A stretch of 64,000 bases of DNA from Pseudomonas putida (GTDB taxonomy: Bacteria > Pseudomonadota > Gammaproteobacteria > Pseudomonadales > Pseudomonadaceae): positions 1 through 64,000 of the forward strand of contig NZ_SMTE01000017.1 of assembly GCF_004357765.1 (NCBI RefSeq), written 5' to 3'. This document shows positions 52,049 through 60,699 of this stretch, piece by piece. A program made the position numbers and the translations under genes. The notes beneath the pieces are model-generated. The model was not told where the DNA came from. It made no database searches and saw only the letters and a list, made by a program, of their open reading frames with translations. Position 1 is the first letter of the stretch; every line of letters starts with the position of its first letter.

Positions 52049-53250
52049 TGCGCCCGTGGCTGATCGCCGGGCTGGCCTGGCAGGATTATCGCAACGATGC
52101 GCGGCTGTCGGCGTGCAGCGTGTTGGCGTTGGTGGCGGTGATCGCGCCGCTGCTGGTGCTGTTTGGGCTCAAGTTCGGCCTGGTCGGCAGCCTGACCGAG
52201 CGACTGCAACGGGACCCGGCCGTACGCGAGATCATCCCCCTTGGCGGCGGGCGTTATCGCGCTGACTTCATCCAGCAATTGGCCCAGCGCCCCGACGTGG
52301 CGTTCGCCATCCCCCGGACCCGGCAGATCGCCGCCACCGCCGAGCTGTTGCTGCCCGCTCAGGGGCGCGCGGTGACCGTCGAAATGATCCCCACCGCTGC
52401 TGGCGACCCGCTGTTGCAGCAGGTGTCGCCAGCGCAGGGCCTGCAGCAGGTGGTGCTGAGCTTCACTGCTGCCGAGAAGCTTGGCGCCCAGGTCGGCGAT
52501 GAACTGCAGGCCAGTTTCAGCCGCCAGCAGGCCGGCCAGGTGCAATGGCGCCAGCTGCCGCTGCAGGTGAGCGCCGTGCTGCCGCTGGCGGCGTTCGAGC
52601 GCGACGGGTTGTTCGCCTCGCTGGGTCTGCTCGAGGCCGTCGAAGACTACCGCGACGGGCGCGCCGTGCCTGCGTTGGGCTGGCCGGGCGAGACGCCAGG
52701 CAGCGACGCCCAGCGGGTGTATCCGGCGTTTCGCCTGTATGCCCGCGAGCTTGCCGACGTCGAGCCGCTGCGCGAATACTTCGCCGCACGCAATTGGCTG
52801 GTGTCGACCCAGGCCGCGCAGATCGCCCAGGTGCAGACCCTCAGCCGCAACCTTGACCTGGTGTTCTGGATCATCACCGGCCTCGCCGTGGCCGGCGCCG
52901 TGGCGGCCATCGCTGCAGGCGCGGTGGCGGCGGTGCAGCGCAAGCAACGCGAGCTGGCAGTGTTGCGCCTGCTGGGCTTCGGCACGGTCGCGCTGCTGCT
53001 GTTCGTGGTGCTGCAGGCGCTGTACAGCGGCGTGCTGGCGGCAGCCGCTGCCGGGGGCCTGTATCTGTTGGCCGAGCACGGCCTCAACCGAATGTTCATG
53101 CAGGTGCCGGGCGAGTACGCCAGTCACCTGTTGCCGATGCACTTCCTCGTTGCGCTGTGTGCCGTGCTGCTGGCCAGCATGGCCGCTGCCGCCCTGGGCG
53201 GCTGGCGGGTGGCGCGCATCGATGCCAGCCAAGGAATCCGTGATGTCTGA
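52048..53250 (+). CDS. tagS: TagS, ABC-type permease of the T6SS signalling module
   Basis: The 400-residue protein has one N-terminal membrane helix (about 20-45), a large periplasmic loop, and three C-terminal helices (about 275-300, 320-350, 365-390), the FtsX/MacB-like topology. The segment AVQRKQRELAVLRLLGF matches that family's coupling region. It shares one base with tagT (TGATG), so the ATPase and permease are tightly coupled. Confidence 0.92.
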   Translation: MRPWLIAGLAWQDYRNDARLSACSVLALVAVIAPLLVLFGLKFGLVGSLTERLQRDPAVREIIPLGGGRYRADFIQQLAQRPDVAFAIPRTRQIAATAELLLPAQGRAVTVEMIPTAAGDPLLQQVSPAQGLQQVVLSFTAAEKLGAQVGDELQASFSRQQAGQVQWRQLPLQVSAVLPLAAFERDGLFASLGLLEAVEDYRDGRAVPALGWPGETPGSDAQRVYPAFRLYARELADVEPLREYFAARNWLVSTQAAQIAQVQTLSRNLDLVFWIITGLAVAGAVAAIAAGAVAAVQRKQRELAVLRLLGFGTVALLLFVVLQALYSGVLAAAAAGGLYLLAEHGLNRMFMQVPGEYASHLLPMHFLVALCAVLLASMAAAALGGWRVARIDASQGIRDV

Positions 53251-55021
53251 CCTTCGCCTCGGGGCCGTGGCCCTGTTCCTGTCCACCTTGAGCCTGGCGG
53301 CCTGCTCGCCGGGCGACGAACAGCCAGCCAAGCCTGACGCACCTGCCAGCGCCTCGGCGCAGCCGGTCGACAGCACCCGGTTGGACAACCCCAAACCGTT
53401 GCCGGGCGATGTCAGCCTGCCGCTGCCGTGCGGCGGCGAACTGGTGCTGCGCAGTGTCTACGTGCTGGCCCAAGGCAGCCTGGACGACCGCGAGGTCAAT
53501 CTCGGCTACCCGTTCAGCGAAGGCGAGCCCGGCTACAAGCAATCATTCATCTCCGGCTACCGCCGCGACTTCATCAACGGCCAGTTCGCGCTGCAGGACC
53601 TGTCGCCCGGCTGGCAGAAGGCGGTCGCCCCGACCTTGCCCAAGCTCGATCAGGGTGGCCCGCTCAAGCCGATGATGTACTTCATCGGCAAATACGAAGT
53701 CACCGCGCGCCAATACGCCCAGGTCATGGCCCAGGCCCAGTCGTTGGCCAGCGGCGCAGCGGCGCCGGCCTGTGAGCCCGAGACCACGGCGGCGGGGCGC
53801 TTACCCAAGGTCAAGCTGTCGCGCTTCGAGGCCGAGCGCTTTGCCGCCGTGTACAGCGCTTGGTTGCTCAAGCACCACCGCGACCTGCTGCCGGTCAGTG
53901 GCCGTGGTAGCAAGTCCGAGGACGGCGGAGTCGGTTTCGTGCGCCTGCCCACCGAAGTGGAATGGGAGTTCGCCGCCCGCGGTGGTTCGGCCGTGAGCCG
54001 CCAGGAGCTGGAAGGGCGGTTGTTCCCGCGCAGGGTCGAGGGCAGCGACAGCGATGGGCCGCTGGGCGACTGGGCGGTGTACAACCAGGTGGCCGGCGGC
54101 ACCGGCCAGGCTGCGCGCTTGATGCCGATTGGCACCAAGCTGCCGAACCCGCTGGGGCTGTTCGATGTGATCGGCAACGCCGCCGAGATGGTCCAGGAGT
54201 CTTTCCAGCTGGTACATGCCGGCAGGCTGCAAGGCGCCTATGGCGGCTTCGTGGTCAAGGGCGGCAACTACCTCGAAGGCGAGGGCACGCTGTTCACCGG
54301 CATGCGCCGCGAATACCCCTTGTTCGGCGCCGACGGCACCGAGCAGCGCAATGCGACCACCGGTTTCCGGGTCGCCATCGGTGCGCTGTCGGCACCGCGC
54401 TCGCGTTATCAGGAACTGTTCGAGCAATGGCAGAAAGAGGGCCGTCTGACCAGCCTGACCGACGACATCGACGCCGCCCAGGACCCGACCAAGCGCCTGG
54501 ACAGCATCATCGCCGCCACTGTCGACCCGCGCCAGCAGGCCGAACTGGGCCTGGTCAACGAAGAGCTCAAGCGCAGCGTCTCGCTGATCGGCCGTCAGCG
54601 CGAGGAAGCTGCCGGCAACCTGATCCAGTCGGCCGCGTTGGTCGCCGAGACCATCAACAACTACAACATCCGCCTGACCAACCTGCGCAATACCCAGGCC
54701 GAGGCCAAGGCGCGTGGCGACCAGACCACGGTGCGCATGTACGCCGCCGCCATCGCCAACGGTCGCGCCGCCCTCGATGGTGCGGTGGCGATCTACATCG
54801 ACAACCTGGCCAGCGGCACGCGCTACACCGATGCGGTGATTCAGGCGCAGTTCCAGCGGGTCAAGGAAGAGCTCAATCGCAAGCCGGTCCTGGGCAAGAG
54901 CCTGATGAACCGCGCCACCCTGTTCGTCCGCCACGTTGGGGAGTACCGCCAGAACCGGCGGGCCGACCCGGCGACGATCCTCAAGGAGCTCCTGGCGTCG
55001 GCCGCCGCGCGGCCTTCGTAG
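53243..55021 (+). CDS. tagR: TagR, sulfatase-modifying-factor-like T6SS activator
   Basis: The 592-residue protein has an N-terminal signal ending LSLAAC (cysteine 21) that looks like a lipobox. A formylglycine-generating-enzyme-like domain (about 145-380) carries YFIGKYEVTARQYAQVM, FVRLPTEVEWEFAARGG and NPLGLFDVIGNAAEMVQE. A helical C-terminal region follows (about 385-592). P. aeruginosa TagR acts in the periplasm to promote PpkA signalling. The ATG overlaps the tagS end by eight bases. The predicted lipid anchor is worth checking because TagQ is thought to tether TagR. Confidence 0.9.
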   Translation: MSDLRLGAVALFLSTLSLAACSPGDEQPAKPDAPASASAQPVDSTRLDNPKPLPGDVSLPLPCGGELVLRSVYVLAQGSLDDREVNLGYPFSEGEPGYKQSFISGYRRDFINGQFALQDLSPGWQKAVAPTLPKLDQGGPLKPMMYFIGKYEVTARQYAQVMAQAQSLASGAAAPACEPETTAAGRLPKVKLSRFEAERFAAVYSAWLLKHHRDLLPVSGRGSKSEDGGVGFVRLPTEVEWEFAARGGSAVSRQELEGRLFPRRVEGSDSDGPLGDWAVYNQVAGGTGQAARLMPIGTKLPNPLGLFDVIGNAAEMVQESFQLVHAGRLQGAYGGFVVKGGNYLEGEGTLFTGMRREYPLFGADGTEQRNATTGFRVAIGALSAPRSRYQELFEQWQKEGRLTSLTDDIDAAQDPTKRLDSIIAATVDPRQQAELGLVNEELKRSVSLIGRQREEAAGNLIQSAALVAETINNYNIRLTNLRNTQAEAKARGDQTTVRMYAAAIANGRAALDGAVAIYIDNLASGTRYTDAVIQAQFQRVKEELNRKPVLGKSLMNRATLFVRHVGEYRQNRRADPATILKELLASAAARPS

Positions 55022-55094
55022 TGGTTTCTGGCTGTTGTAACCCCGGGGTGGCATGAGGCTCCCCGGTTCGATCCACCCACGTGAGAAAAGTGAC

Positions 55095-55976
55095 ATGTTC
55101 AAGACCTTCATCACGGCCTCCCAGGCCCGTTCCACCCTGCTGCTGGCGGCAGGCTTCAGTACCGTTCTGCTGGCTGGCTGCTCCAGCTCGCCGGTCTCCA
55201 AGGTCGGTGCCACGACCAAGGTCGAGTACTACCCGAGCTGCTACGAGCCGGTGCAGCACCTGCGCTCCACCGACGGTGACATGACCAAGTCGGTTGCCAG
55301 CGGCGCGGTCATCGGTGCGCTCGGCGGTGCCTTGACCGGCGCCTTGGTCGACAAGGAAAACCGTGGCCGCAACGCCGCCATCGGTGCAGCGGGTGGCGCC
55401 CTGGTCGGCGGCGCAGCCGGTTACTACACCGAGCGCCAGAAGCAGATCAGCGACGACAAGCAGCGTATCGCTTCGTACGCCACCGACATCGACAAGAGCG
55501 CTGCCGACCTCGACCGCACCACCGCCTACGCCAAGGCGTCGCAGAGCTGCTATCAGCGCGAGTTCAGCAGCCTGATCGAAGGCCGCAAGGCCAACCGCAT
55601 CAACGACACCGAAGGACGCAAGCGCCTGGCCGAGATCGTCTCCGGCCTGCAGGAGTCGAACCAGCTGTTGGCCACCGTCAATGGCCGCGTCGCGGAAAAC
55701 CTCGACAGTTACACCCAGGCTTACGAGCAAGACCTCAAGCAGGTGGGTGTAGCGCGTACCGAAGTGGCGAAGGTCGCCACCCCGACCAGCAAGACCAAGA
55801 AAGTGAGCAAGAGCGTGCCGCAAGAGGCCGTCGCCACCGAGAAGACCTTGCAGAAGGCCACCACCAAGAAGGCCGAGGCACAGCAGGTCGCCAATGCCGG
55901 TGTGGCCCAGGTCAACAAGATGTGCAACAGCCCCGACATGGGTGACTGGGCGCCGGTCCCTTGCCCGAACGTGTAA
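55095..55976 (+). CDS. tagQ: TagQ, outer-membrane lipoprotein of the T6SS signalling module
   Basis: The 293-residue protein begins with a lipoprotein signal (lipobox LLAGC, cysteine 29). It carries glycine-zipper segments at about residues 74-105 and a long helical region, and ends ADMGDWAPVPCPNV-like. TagQ localises TagR at the outer membrane in P. aeruginosa. The start at 55095 is chosen over 55053 by the signal peptide. It is the last recognised T6SS gene of the plus arm. Confidence 0.88.
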   Translation: MFKTFITASQARSTLLLAAGFSTVLLAGCSSSPVSKVGATTKVEYYPSCYEPVQHLRSTDGDMTKSVASGAVIGALGGALTGALVDKENRGRNAAIGAAGGALVGGAAGYYTERQKQISDDKQRIASYATDIDKSAADLDRTTAYAKASQSCYQREFSSLIEGRKANRINDTEGRKRLAEIVSGLQESNQLLATVNGRVAENLDSYTQAYEQDLKQVGVARTEVAKVATPTSKTKKVSKSVPQEAVATEKTLQKATTKKAEAQQVANAGVAQVNKMCNSPDMGDWAPVPCPNV

Positions 55977-56019
55977 ATCCACGCTTCGTTGCGCTCGCGC
56001 CTGCGCACGTGCTGCCTTT

Positions 56020-56039
56020 GGCAGGTCTTGTGACCTGCC
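56020..56039 (+). other. Hairpin downstream of tagQ
   Basis: GGCAGGTC and GACCTGCC form a perfect 8-bp stem with a four-base loop (TTGT), but no T tract follows. It may be a weak terminator or mRNA processing site between tagQ and the unknown trio. Confidence 0.4.
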
Positions 56040-56090
56040 GGGCAAGCGCGTGGGCCGGCGCAGCGGCTTGTCGACCGAAGGAGAGTTGTC

Positions 56091-56996
56091 GTGAGTGATC
56101 TATTGCCCGATGTGCTGGGCCGCAACCGTCAGCAGATGGCGCGTCAGCGGCTGTTGTTGAGCCTTGACCAGCAGAAGCTGTTCAGGGCCATCGATGCCGA
56201 CCCTGGCATCGTCGGCGCTGGCGTCGTCTACATCGATGCCCAGTACAACGTCATCGTGCTACGTGAATTTCAGCCGATCTGCAGTATCGCGCCCAAGCGC
56301 ATCATCCTGCAGGAGGCGCCGCCTTATACCTCGCCCGAGCAGTTCATGACCCAGTTGCAGACTGGCGCTCGCGAGCGCAAGGTGGTCAGCGAGGCCGTGA
56401 ATGCGACCGCCAGCTGTCTGTCTGCAGCTCTGGGCTGGATCGTCATGTTCAGTGGCACCGTTGCCGTGCCGTTCACCGCCGGTGCCAGCCTGACCCTCAC
56501 CGCCGTGGGTTACGCGGCTGCCGCTGCCGGGACTGGGCAGTGCATGATGGGCGCTTACCGCGTTTACAACGAAATGAACGACCCGGAGCAAAACGACTGG
56601 CTCGACAACAACGACACCGTGCAGACTGTGATGGGTATCCTCGATGGTGTCTCGCTGCTGGGCGTCGGCGCCTCGGGCGCGACCACGGTGCGTTTCCTGC
56701 AAGTGCGTAAGGCCGCGACCGGTAAAGGCTGGACAGAGCTGTTCCATAACCTCAGCCGCCAGCAACGCAAGGCACTGGCCAAGGAATTATTGCTGATCAA
56801 GCACCCGTCGCTCACGGCCAAGCAGCTCAAGCTGCAGCAAGCTGCGGGCACGGCGATCAAGCGTTTTACCCCTACAGAGATCCAGCACGCCACCAAGACC
56901 CTTATCCAGGATTCGATCGGCGCGTTGTCTGGCTTTGGCAGCAGTAGCTTCGTGCAATCGGTTGCAGTGGGGCTTTACGAGGAGATCAGCGAGTGA
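56091..56996 (+). CDS. Unknown membrane-inserting protein, putative T6SS effector
   Basis: I do not recognise a named family. The 301-residue protein has a soluble N-terminus (1-95) with no signal peptide. A glycine/alanine-rich hydrophobic block spans about 108-157 and a second, weaker one about 178-203. A basic, helical C-terminal part starts near LSRQQRKALAKELLLIKHPSL. This layout, hydrophobic helices in the middle of an otherwise soluble protein, recalls pore-forming T6SS effectors. It follows tagQ after 114 bases with a strong AAGGAGAG site and a GTG start. It overlaps the downstream four-TM gene (GTGA), which looks like an immunity partner. Effector function is inference. Confidence 0.6.
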   Translation: MSDLLPDVLGRNRQQMARQRLLLSLDQQKLFRAIDADPGIVGAGVVYIDAQYNVIVLREFQPICSIAPKRIILQEAPPYTSPEQFMTQLQTGARERKVVSEAVNATASCLSAALGWIVMFSGTVAVPFTAGASLTLTAVGYAAAAAGTGQCMMGAYRVYNEMNDPEQNDWLDNNDTVQTVMGILDGVSLLGVGASGATTVRFLQVRKAATGKGWTELFHNLSRQQRKALAKELLLIKHPSLTAKQLKLQQAAGTAIKRFTPTEIQHATKTLIQDSIGALSGFGSSSFVQSVAVGLYEEISE

Positions 56997-57424
56997 CACG
57001 TGGCCAGGAACTACAGCGATTTCTTTCCCGTTATTTCGGCGTGTTCATCGCCGAGTTTTTCCTGTCCTGCCTGACATTGGGCGGCACCGTCTCGTTGGTA
57101 TTCTCCACCTATCTGCGTAGCCCCGACCGCGCGCAGCCCGTCATGGCGCTGGCCCTGGTAGCGGTGGTGAGTGCGGCTTCGCATATCGCCCTGGTGCGCG
57201 GCTATGCCTGGGGCGTGCGTGGGGTGATTGGGCTGGTCGTGATTGCGCTTCTCGCCGTGCTGCCGAGCTATGGCTACCGACCGCACATGGGCGGTTACGT
57301 CTCGATATTGCTGTTCGGCTTGACGGCGTTGTTGATCGTCAACAGTCAGCGCTACCGAGAGATGCGCGTTCAACTGGTAGAGTACCGGCAGATTCGCAGG
57401 GCCAACCGTCAGGCGCTGAAGTGA
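56993..57424 (+). CDS. Four-TM protein, putative immunity partner
   Basis: The 143-residue protein has four predicted membrane helices (about 15-38, 49-69, 75-92 and 100-117) and a basic C-terminal tail. It shares four bases with the preceding gene and four with the next, so the three are coupled. A small integral membrane protein after a membrane-inserting effector is the usual position and shape of an immunity protein that blocks pore formation. No family is recognised. Confidence 0.6.
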   Translation: MTRGQELQRFLSRYFGVFIAEFFLSCLTLGGTVSLVFSTYLRSPDRAQPVMALALVAVVSAASHIALVRGYAWGVRGVIGLVVIALLAVLPSYGYRPHMGGYVSILLFGLTALLIVNSQRYREMRVQLVEYRQIRRANRQALK

Positions 57425-57456
57425 CCACTCTCACTGATACAACGAGGCAATTTTCG

Positions 57457-57912
57457 ATGATATTGCGCCGCCTGCGTACCGGGCTCGGATACCTGTTTTT
57501 GCCACTGCTCGCCGCCTGCAACGGGCACAAGGTCGAACGGGTCGTGGTGTATGAGAACAACGTCCATCACTGGCGTATCGAGCACGTGATGGCGCACAAC
57601 TGGCCAGCGGGCACGCGCCAGTACTACGAAGTGTTCCTGAAGGACCGTTTGCTGATCCTGCCTGCCAAGGTCTTCGACGACGAGCGCGACATCCGCGAAT
57701 TCATCGCAGCGGGTGGTTTCGATATCAGCAACTGGCGCAACGAAACGATCATCGTGGCGTTCGAGAACATCAAAAAGGGCACCAGCCAGCACCTGATTCG
57801 TTCGCTGATGCTGACCCCGGAGTATGCCGAAGGGCAGGTGATCGTGACGGACATGACCAGCCGTATGCAGGTGGTGGTAGAGCGCGTGGAGCCCCCGGTC
57901 GAGGCCAAGTAG
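57457..57912 (+). CDS. Small lipoprotein of unknown function
   Basis: The 151-residue protein begins MILRRLRTGLGYLFLPLLAAC, a lipoprotein signal with the lipobox cysteine at residue 21. The mature part is an alpha/beta domain without recognised motifs (KVERVVVYENNVHHWR, then DDERDIREFIAAGGFD). The start at 57457 is preferred because GAGG lies nine bases upstream; a GTG at 57421 overlaps the previous stop codon. Together with the two upstream genes it may form an effector-immunity set with two immunity-like partners. Confidence 0.55.
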   Translation: MILRRLRTGLGYLFLPLLAACNGHKVERVVVYENNVHHWRIEHVMAHNWPAGTRQYYEVFLKDRLLILPAKVFDDERDIREFIAAGGFDISNWRNETIIVAFENIKKGTSQHLIRSLMLTPEYAEGQVIVTDMTSRMQVVVERVEPPVEAK

Positions 57913-57962
57913 CCGCATGACCGGCCTACAGACTCACCGCCCTCTTGGTGCACGGCGCTGGC

Positions 57963-57992
57963 CCTGTAGGAGCGGGTTTACCCGCGAAGGGG
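57963..57992. repeat. Single REP element
   Basis: The P. putida-type REP sequence is present (core GTAGGAGCGGG, stem GCGGG-TTTA-CCCGC at 57972-57985). It lies 50 bases after the lipoprotein gene and marks the end of the T6SS arm. Confidence 0.8.
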
Positions 57993-58150
57993 CACCTCGA
58001 TACTCAGAACATCTACGCACCTATGATGGATGCATATTTCCTAAATTTTGTATTTTAATTCCATTATTTATCTTTAAGGCCCATTTTTTTGTGGTTAAAA
58101 TCCATCTGCAATCGTCTTGTTTCATGCTCTTGGATGGAGGACAGCCCTAG

Positions 58151-58468
58151 ATGCTGGATCTAAGCCTCAGCAAGCCTGCCGAAATCGTCAAACGCCTTTG
58201 TGAGCGCTTGCGCAGCGAACGGCTAGCGCAGCGGCTGACGCAAGCTGAGGTCGCTGCACGAGCGGGAATTGCCACCAACACAGTATCCAGTCTGGAGGCA
58301 GGGCGCAGCGTCGGCTTCGAGAATCTGGTCCGGATCGCGATGGTGTTAGGGCGTGGACAAGAACTGGAACTGCTGTTCCAGCCTAGAGTGGAAAGTCTCG
58401 ATGACTTGCAGCGGTACGAAGAGGCTGCCAAGCGTCAGCGTATAAAGCGCAGGCACGACCATGGCTGA
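58151..58468 (+). CDS. hipB: HipB-like XRE-family antitoxin/regulator
   Basis: The 105-residue protein has a Cro/C1-type helix-turn-helix (about 24-70: LTQAEVAARAGIATNTVSSLE with FENLVRIAMVLG) and a short basic tail. It is followed by a truncated hipA reading frame that overlaps it by eight bases, the typical hipBA arrangement. The 140 bases before it are strongly AT-rich, as is common for HipB operators, but I could not identify a convincing operator pair. With no intact toxin it may be an orphan regulator. Confidence 0.8.
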   Translation: MLDLSLSKPAEIVKRLCERLRSERLAQRLTQAEVAARAGIATNTVSSLEAGRSVGFENLVRIAMVLGRGQELELLFQPRVESLDDLQRYEEAAKRQRIKRRHDHG

Positions 58469-58631
58469 GCGTGTGCGTGTCTATTACGAGGGATGGGGCG
58501 AGCGCTGGTTGTGGGGAACACTTGCATCCACCAAAGCTATCGCCGGTCGCCCGCAGATCGTTTTTGAGTACAGCGCCGATGCTCAGCAGCGCGGTTTGGA
58601 GCTGTCGTCATGGTGGGCCTTCCGGAAATAG
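58461..58631 (+). pseudogene. hipA: Truncated hipA (N-terminal fragment)
   Basis: The 56-residue reading frame MAERVRVYYEGWGERWLWG... with FEYSADAQQRGLELSS matches the first about 50 residues of HipA kinases. It then ends WWAFRK and stops. The kinase domain is gone and no continuation was found to 58913. A reduced HipS-type small protein (as in hipBST) is an alternative, but no HipT kinase follows. Confidence 0.75.
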
Positions 58632-58856
58632 AAGAGCCGTTTCTAACGGGAACGGGATTCCGCTGCGAAGCGTTCTTAGCGCTTGTACAAAGCTAACGTC
58701 CGTGGGCTGTGTTCACAATATCGTTGGCTGTAGGAAGGGGCTGTAAATGCGTGGCGCGCGGAGGGCACGACGCTTGTACAGTTGTGTTGATGAGATCGAG
58801 CGCCGCCCGCGCGGCGCTCGATATCCGCGACGCTGCAACTACCAAGACGAACGCCC
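58632..58856. other. Scar region between hipA fragment and nrdB
   Basis: No gene could be supported. A short reading frame (58609-58695, starting MVGLPEIEEPFLTG) overlaps the hipA end in another frame and has no recognised homologue. An inverted repeat of GAGCGCCGC/GCGGCGCTC lies near 58797-58820. Confidence 0.5.
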
Positions 58857-58886
58857 AATAAAAAAGGCCACCTCTCGGCAGCCTTT
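58857..58886 (-). terminator. Rho-independent terminator of nrdB
   Basis: On the minus strand a 10-bp stem (58877-58886 with 58863-58872, including two G:U pairs) with loop GAGA is followed by a run of T. It lies 28 bases after the nrdB stop codon. Confidence 0.85.
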
Positions 58887-58913
58887 CTTCAATGCTGATT
58901 CAACCTGGGAAAA

Positions 58914-60164
58914 TCAATCCCAGCTCAAAGCCCCGCCGGTCTGATACTCGATAACCCGAGTCTCGAAGAAGTTCTTCTCCTTCTTCAAGTCCATGATCTC
59001 GCTCATCCATGGGAACGGGTTGTTGGTCCCCGGGTACTCTTCCTTCAGACCAATCTGGGTCAGGCGACGGTTGGCGATGAACTTGAGGTAGTCCTCCATC
59101 ATCGCCGCGTTCATGCCCAGCACGCCGCGCGGCATGGTGTCACGGGCGTATTCGATCTCCAGCTGGGTCCCTTGCAGGATCATCTGAGTCGCTTCTTCCT
59201 TCATCGCCGCGTCCCACAGGTGCGGGTTCTCGATCTTGATCTGGTTGATCACGTCGATACCGAAGTTCAGGTGCATCGACTCGTCACGCAGGATGTACTG
59301 GAACTGCTCGGCAACGCCGGTCATCTTGTTGCGGCGACCCATCGACAGGATCTGGGTGAAGCCGCAATAGAAGAAGATGCCTTCCAGTACGCAGTAGTAG
59401 GCGATCAGGTTGCGCAGCAGCTCCTTGTCGGTCTCGACGGTGCCGGTGTTGAATTCCGGATCGGAGATGGCGCGGGTGTACTTCAGGCCCCAGGCGGCTT
59501 TCTTCGCGACCGATGGGATCTCGTGGTACATGTTGAAGATCTCGCCTTCATCCATGCCCAGCGACTCGATGCAGTACTGGTAGGCGTGGGTGTGGATCGC
59601 CTCTTCGAAGGCCTGGCGCAGGATGTACTGGCGGCACTCCGGGTTGGTGATCAGACGGTACACGGCCAGGGCCAGATTGTTGGCGACCAGCGAGTCGGCG
59701 GTGGAGAAGAAGCCGAGGTTGCGCATGACGATGCGGCGCTCGTCCTCGGTCAGGCCGTCCTGGCTCTTCCACAGGGCGATGTCGGCGGTCATGTTGACCT
59801 CTTGCGGCATCCAGTGGTTGGCGCAGCCGTCGAGGTACTTCTGCCAGGCCCAGTCGTACTTGAACGGTACCAGCTGATTGAGGTCGGCGCGGCAGTTGAT
59901 CATGCGCTTTTCGTCAACGCGTACGCGGGCCGAGGAACCTTCCAGCTCGGCCAGGCCTTCGGCGATGTCGAGGTCGTTCAGGGCAGCCTTGGCACGCTTG
60001 ACCGCCTCGGAGTCGTCGGCGGTGGCAGCACGGGCTTCCTGGGCAGCGGCGTCGCCGGCGCTGTCCAGTTTGTCGAGGGTGGCTGCGGCGTTGCCCTGTG
60101 GGGCGGCGGCGCCTTTGGCGGCGACTTCGCCGTCTTCCTTGTCGAATTCGTCCCAGCTCAGCAT
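58914..60164 (-). CDS. nrdB: Class Ia ribonucleotide reductase beta subunit NrdB
   Basis: The 416-residue protein has the diiron-site helices [11 protein letters not shown] and [10 protein letters not shown] (both E-x-x-H) and a preceding carboxylate helix in [10 protein letters not shown]. The C-terminus (TGGALSWD) binds NrdA. It houses the tyrosyl radical. A long alanine-rich acidic N-terminal extension (about residues 15-60) is typical of Pseudomonas. The start [11 protein letters not shown] at 60164 is chosen; upstream ATGs at 60170 and 60191 are in frame. It lies 541 bases after nrdA and may have its own promoter. Confidence 0.97.
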   Translation of the reverse strand: MLSWDEFDKEDGEVAAKGAAAPQGNAAATLDKLDSAGDAAAQEARAATADDSEAVKRAKAALNDLDIAEGLAELEGSSARVRVDEKRMINCRADLNQLVPFKYDWAWQKYLDGCANHWMPQEVNMTADIALWKSQDGLTEDERRIVMRNLGFFSTADSLVANNLALAVYRLITNPECRQYILRQAFEEAIHTHAYQYCIESLGMDEGEIFNMYHEIPSVAKKAAWGLKYTRAISDPEFNTGTVETDKELLRNLIAYYCVLEGIFFYCGFTQILSMGRRNKMTGVAEQFQYILRDESMHLNFGIDVINQIKIENPHLWDAAMKEEATQMILQGTQLEIEYARDTMPRGVLGMNAAMMEDYLKFIANRRLTQIGLKEEYPGTNNPFPWMSEIMDLKKEKNFFETRVIEYQTGGALSWD

Positions 60165-60657
60165 GGTCATTGGCTCCTGCTTGAGGGTCACCCTCGGGTA
60201 ACCGGTTGGATAGTGAAAATCTGATGCCTGTACGCAAGGCCGTTACGGCGATAGGACAGCTCGAGAGGCTGACTCTCGTTTACATCTGAATGTGTTCTGG
60301 CATGTGCCCGGCCATGCCTCGGAAGGGGCCAGGGCGCGCGAACAAAGGGGCGCGAAGTATAACGGAATTCGCTCGGAATCGGGACGCGCAACACGTGCGG
60401 ACGGGGTAATTTTTCGACCGGTTTTGCGCGCATCCGTTCACGTATCTCGTGTCGTTTTCCACGGGAGGAGAGTGTAGCGGCAAATGTCTGGGTCTACCAC
60501 ATGTAGCGTTGGAATATTTTTAGATCTACTAGATGTTGTGGTTCTACAGACGCAATCGCCGGCAAGCCGGCGTCTGCAGATACCTCGGAGGCCCGGGGTA
60601 GCTACCCAATGCCCGGCGGGCAACGCAGGGGGCAAGGTCTCTCGGTGACGCGGATAC
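60165..60657. other. nrdA-nrdB intergenic region
   Basis: This gene-free stretch holds a hairpin CGCCGGC-AA-GCCGGCG (60557-60572) and an AT-rich segment (60480-60545) on the nrdB side. Candidate NrdR-like boxes are entered separately. I could not place a -35/-10 pair with confidence. Confidence 0.5.
60494..60541 (-). promoter_or_regulatory. Weak candidate NrdR box pair upstream of nrdB
   Basis: CTACCACATGTAGCGT (60494-60509, 10/16) and CTACTAGATGTTGTGG (60526-60541, 11/16) resemble the NrdR consensus ACACWATATATWGTGT at 32-bp spacing. The matches are weak, but the spacing is right for a pair. Confidence 0.3.
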
Positions 60658-60699
60658 AAAAATGCCGCGCGGGGCGCCCGTGGGCACCCCGCGCGGCAT
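60658..60699 (-). terminator. Rho-independent terminator of nrdA
   Basis: A 13-bp perfect GC-rich stem (60662-60674 with 60687-60699), extended by four more pairs inside, is followed by five T on the minus strand. It begins six bases after the nrdA stop, so nrdA transcription should largely stop before nrdB. Confidence 0.9.

Noticed and set aside
58609-58695. Small reading frame after the hipA fragment (MVGLPEIEEPF...)
   Set aside because: It has only 28 codons, no ribosome binding site and no recognisable family. It could be debris, and I cannot support it as a gene.
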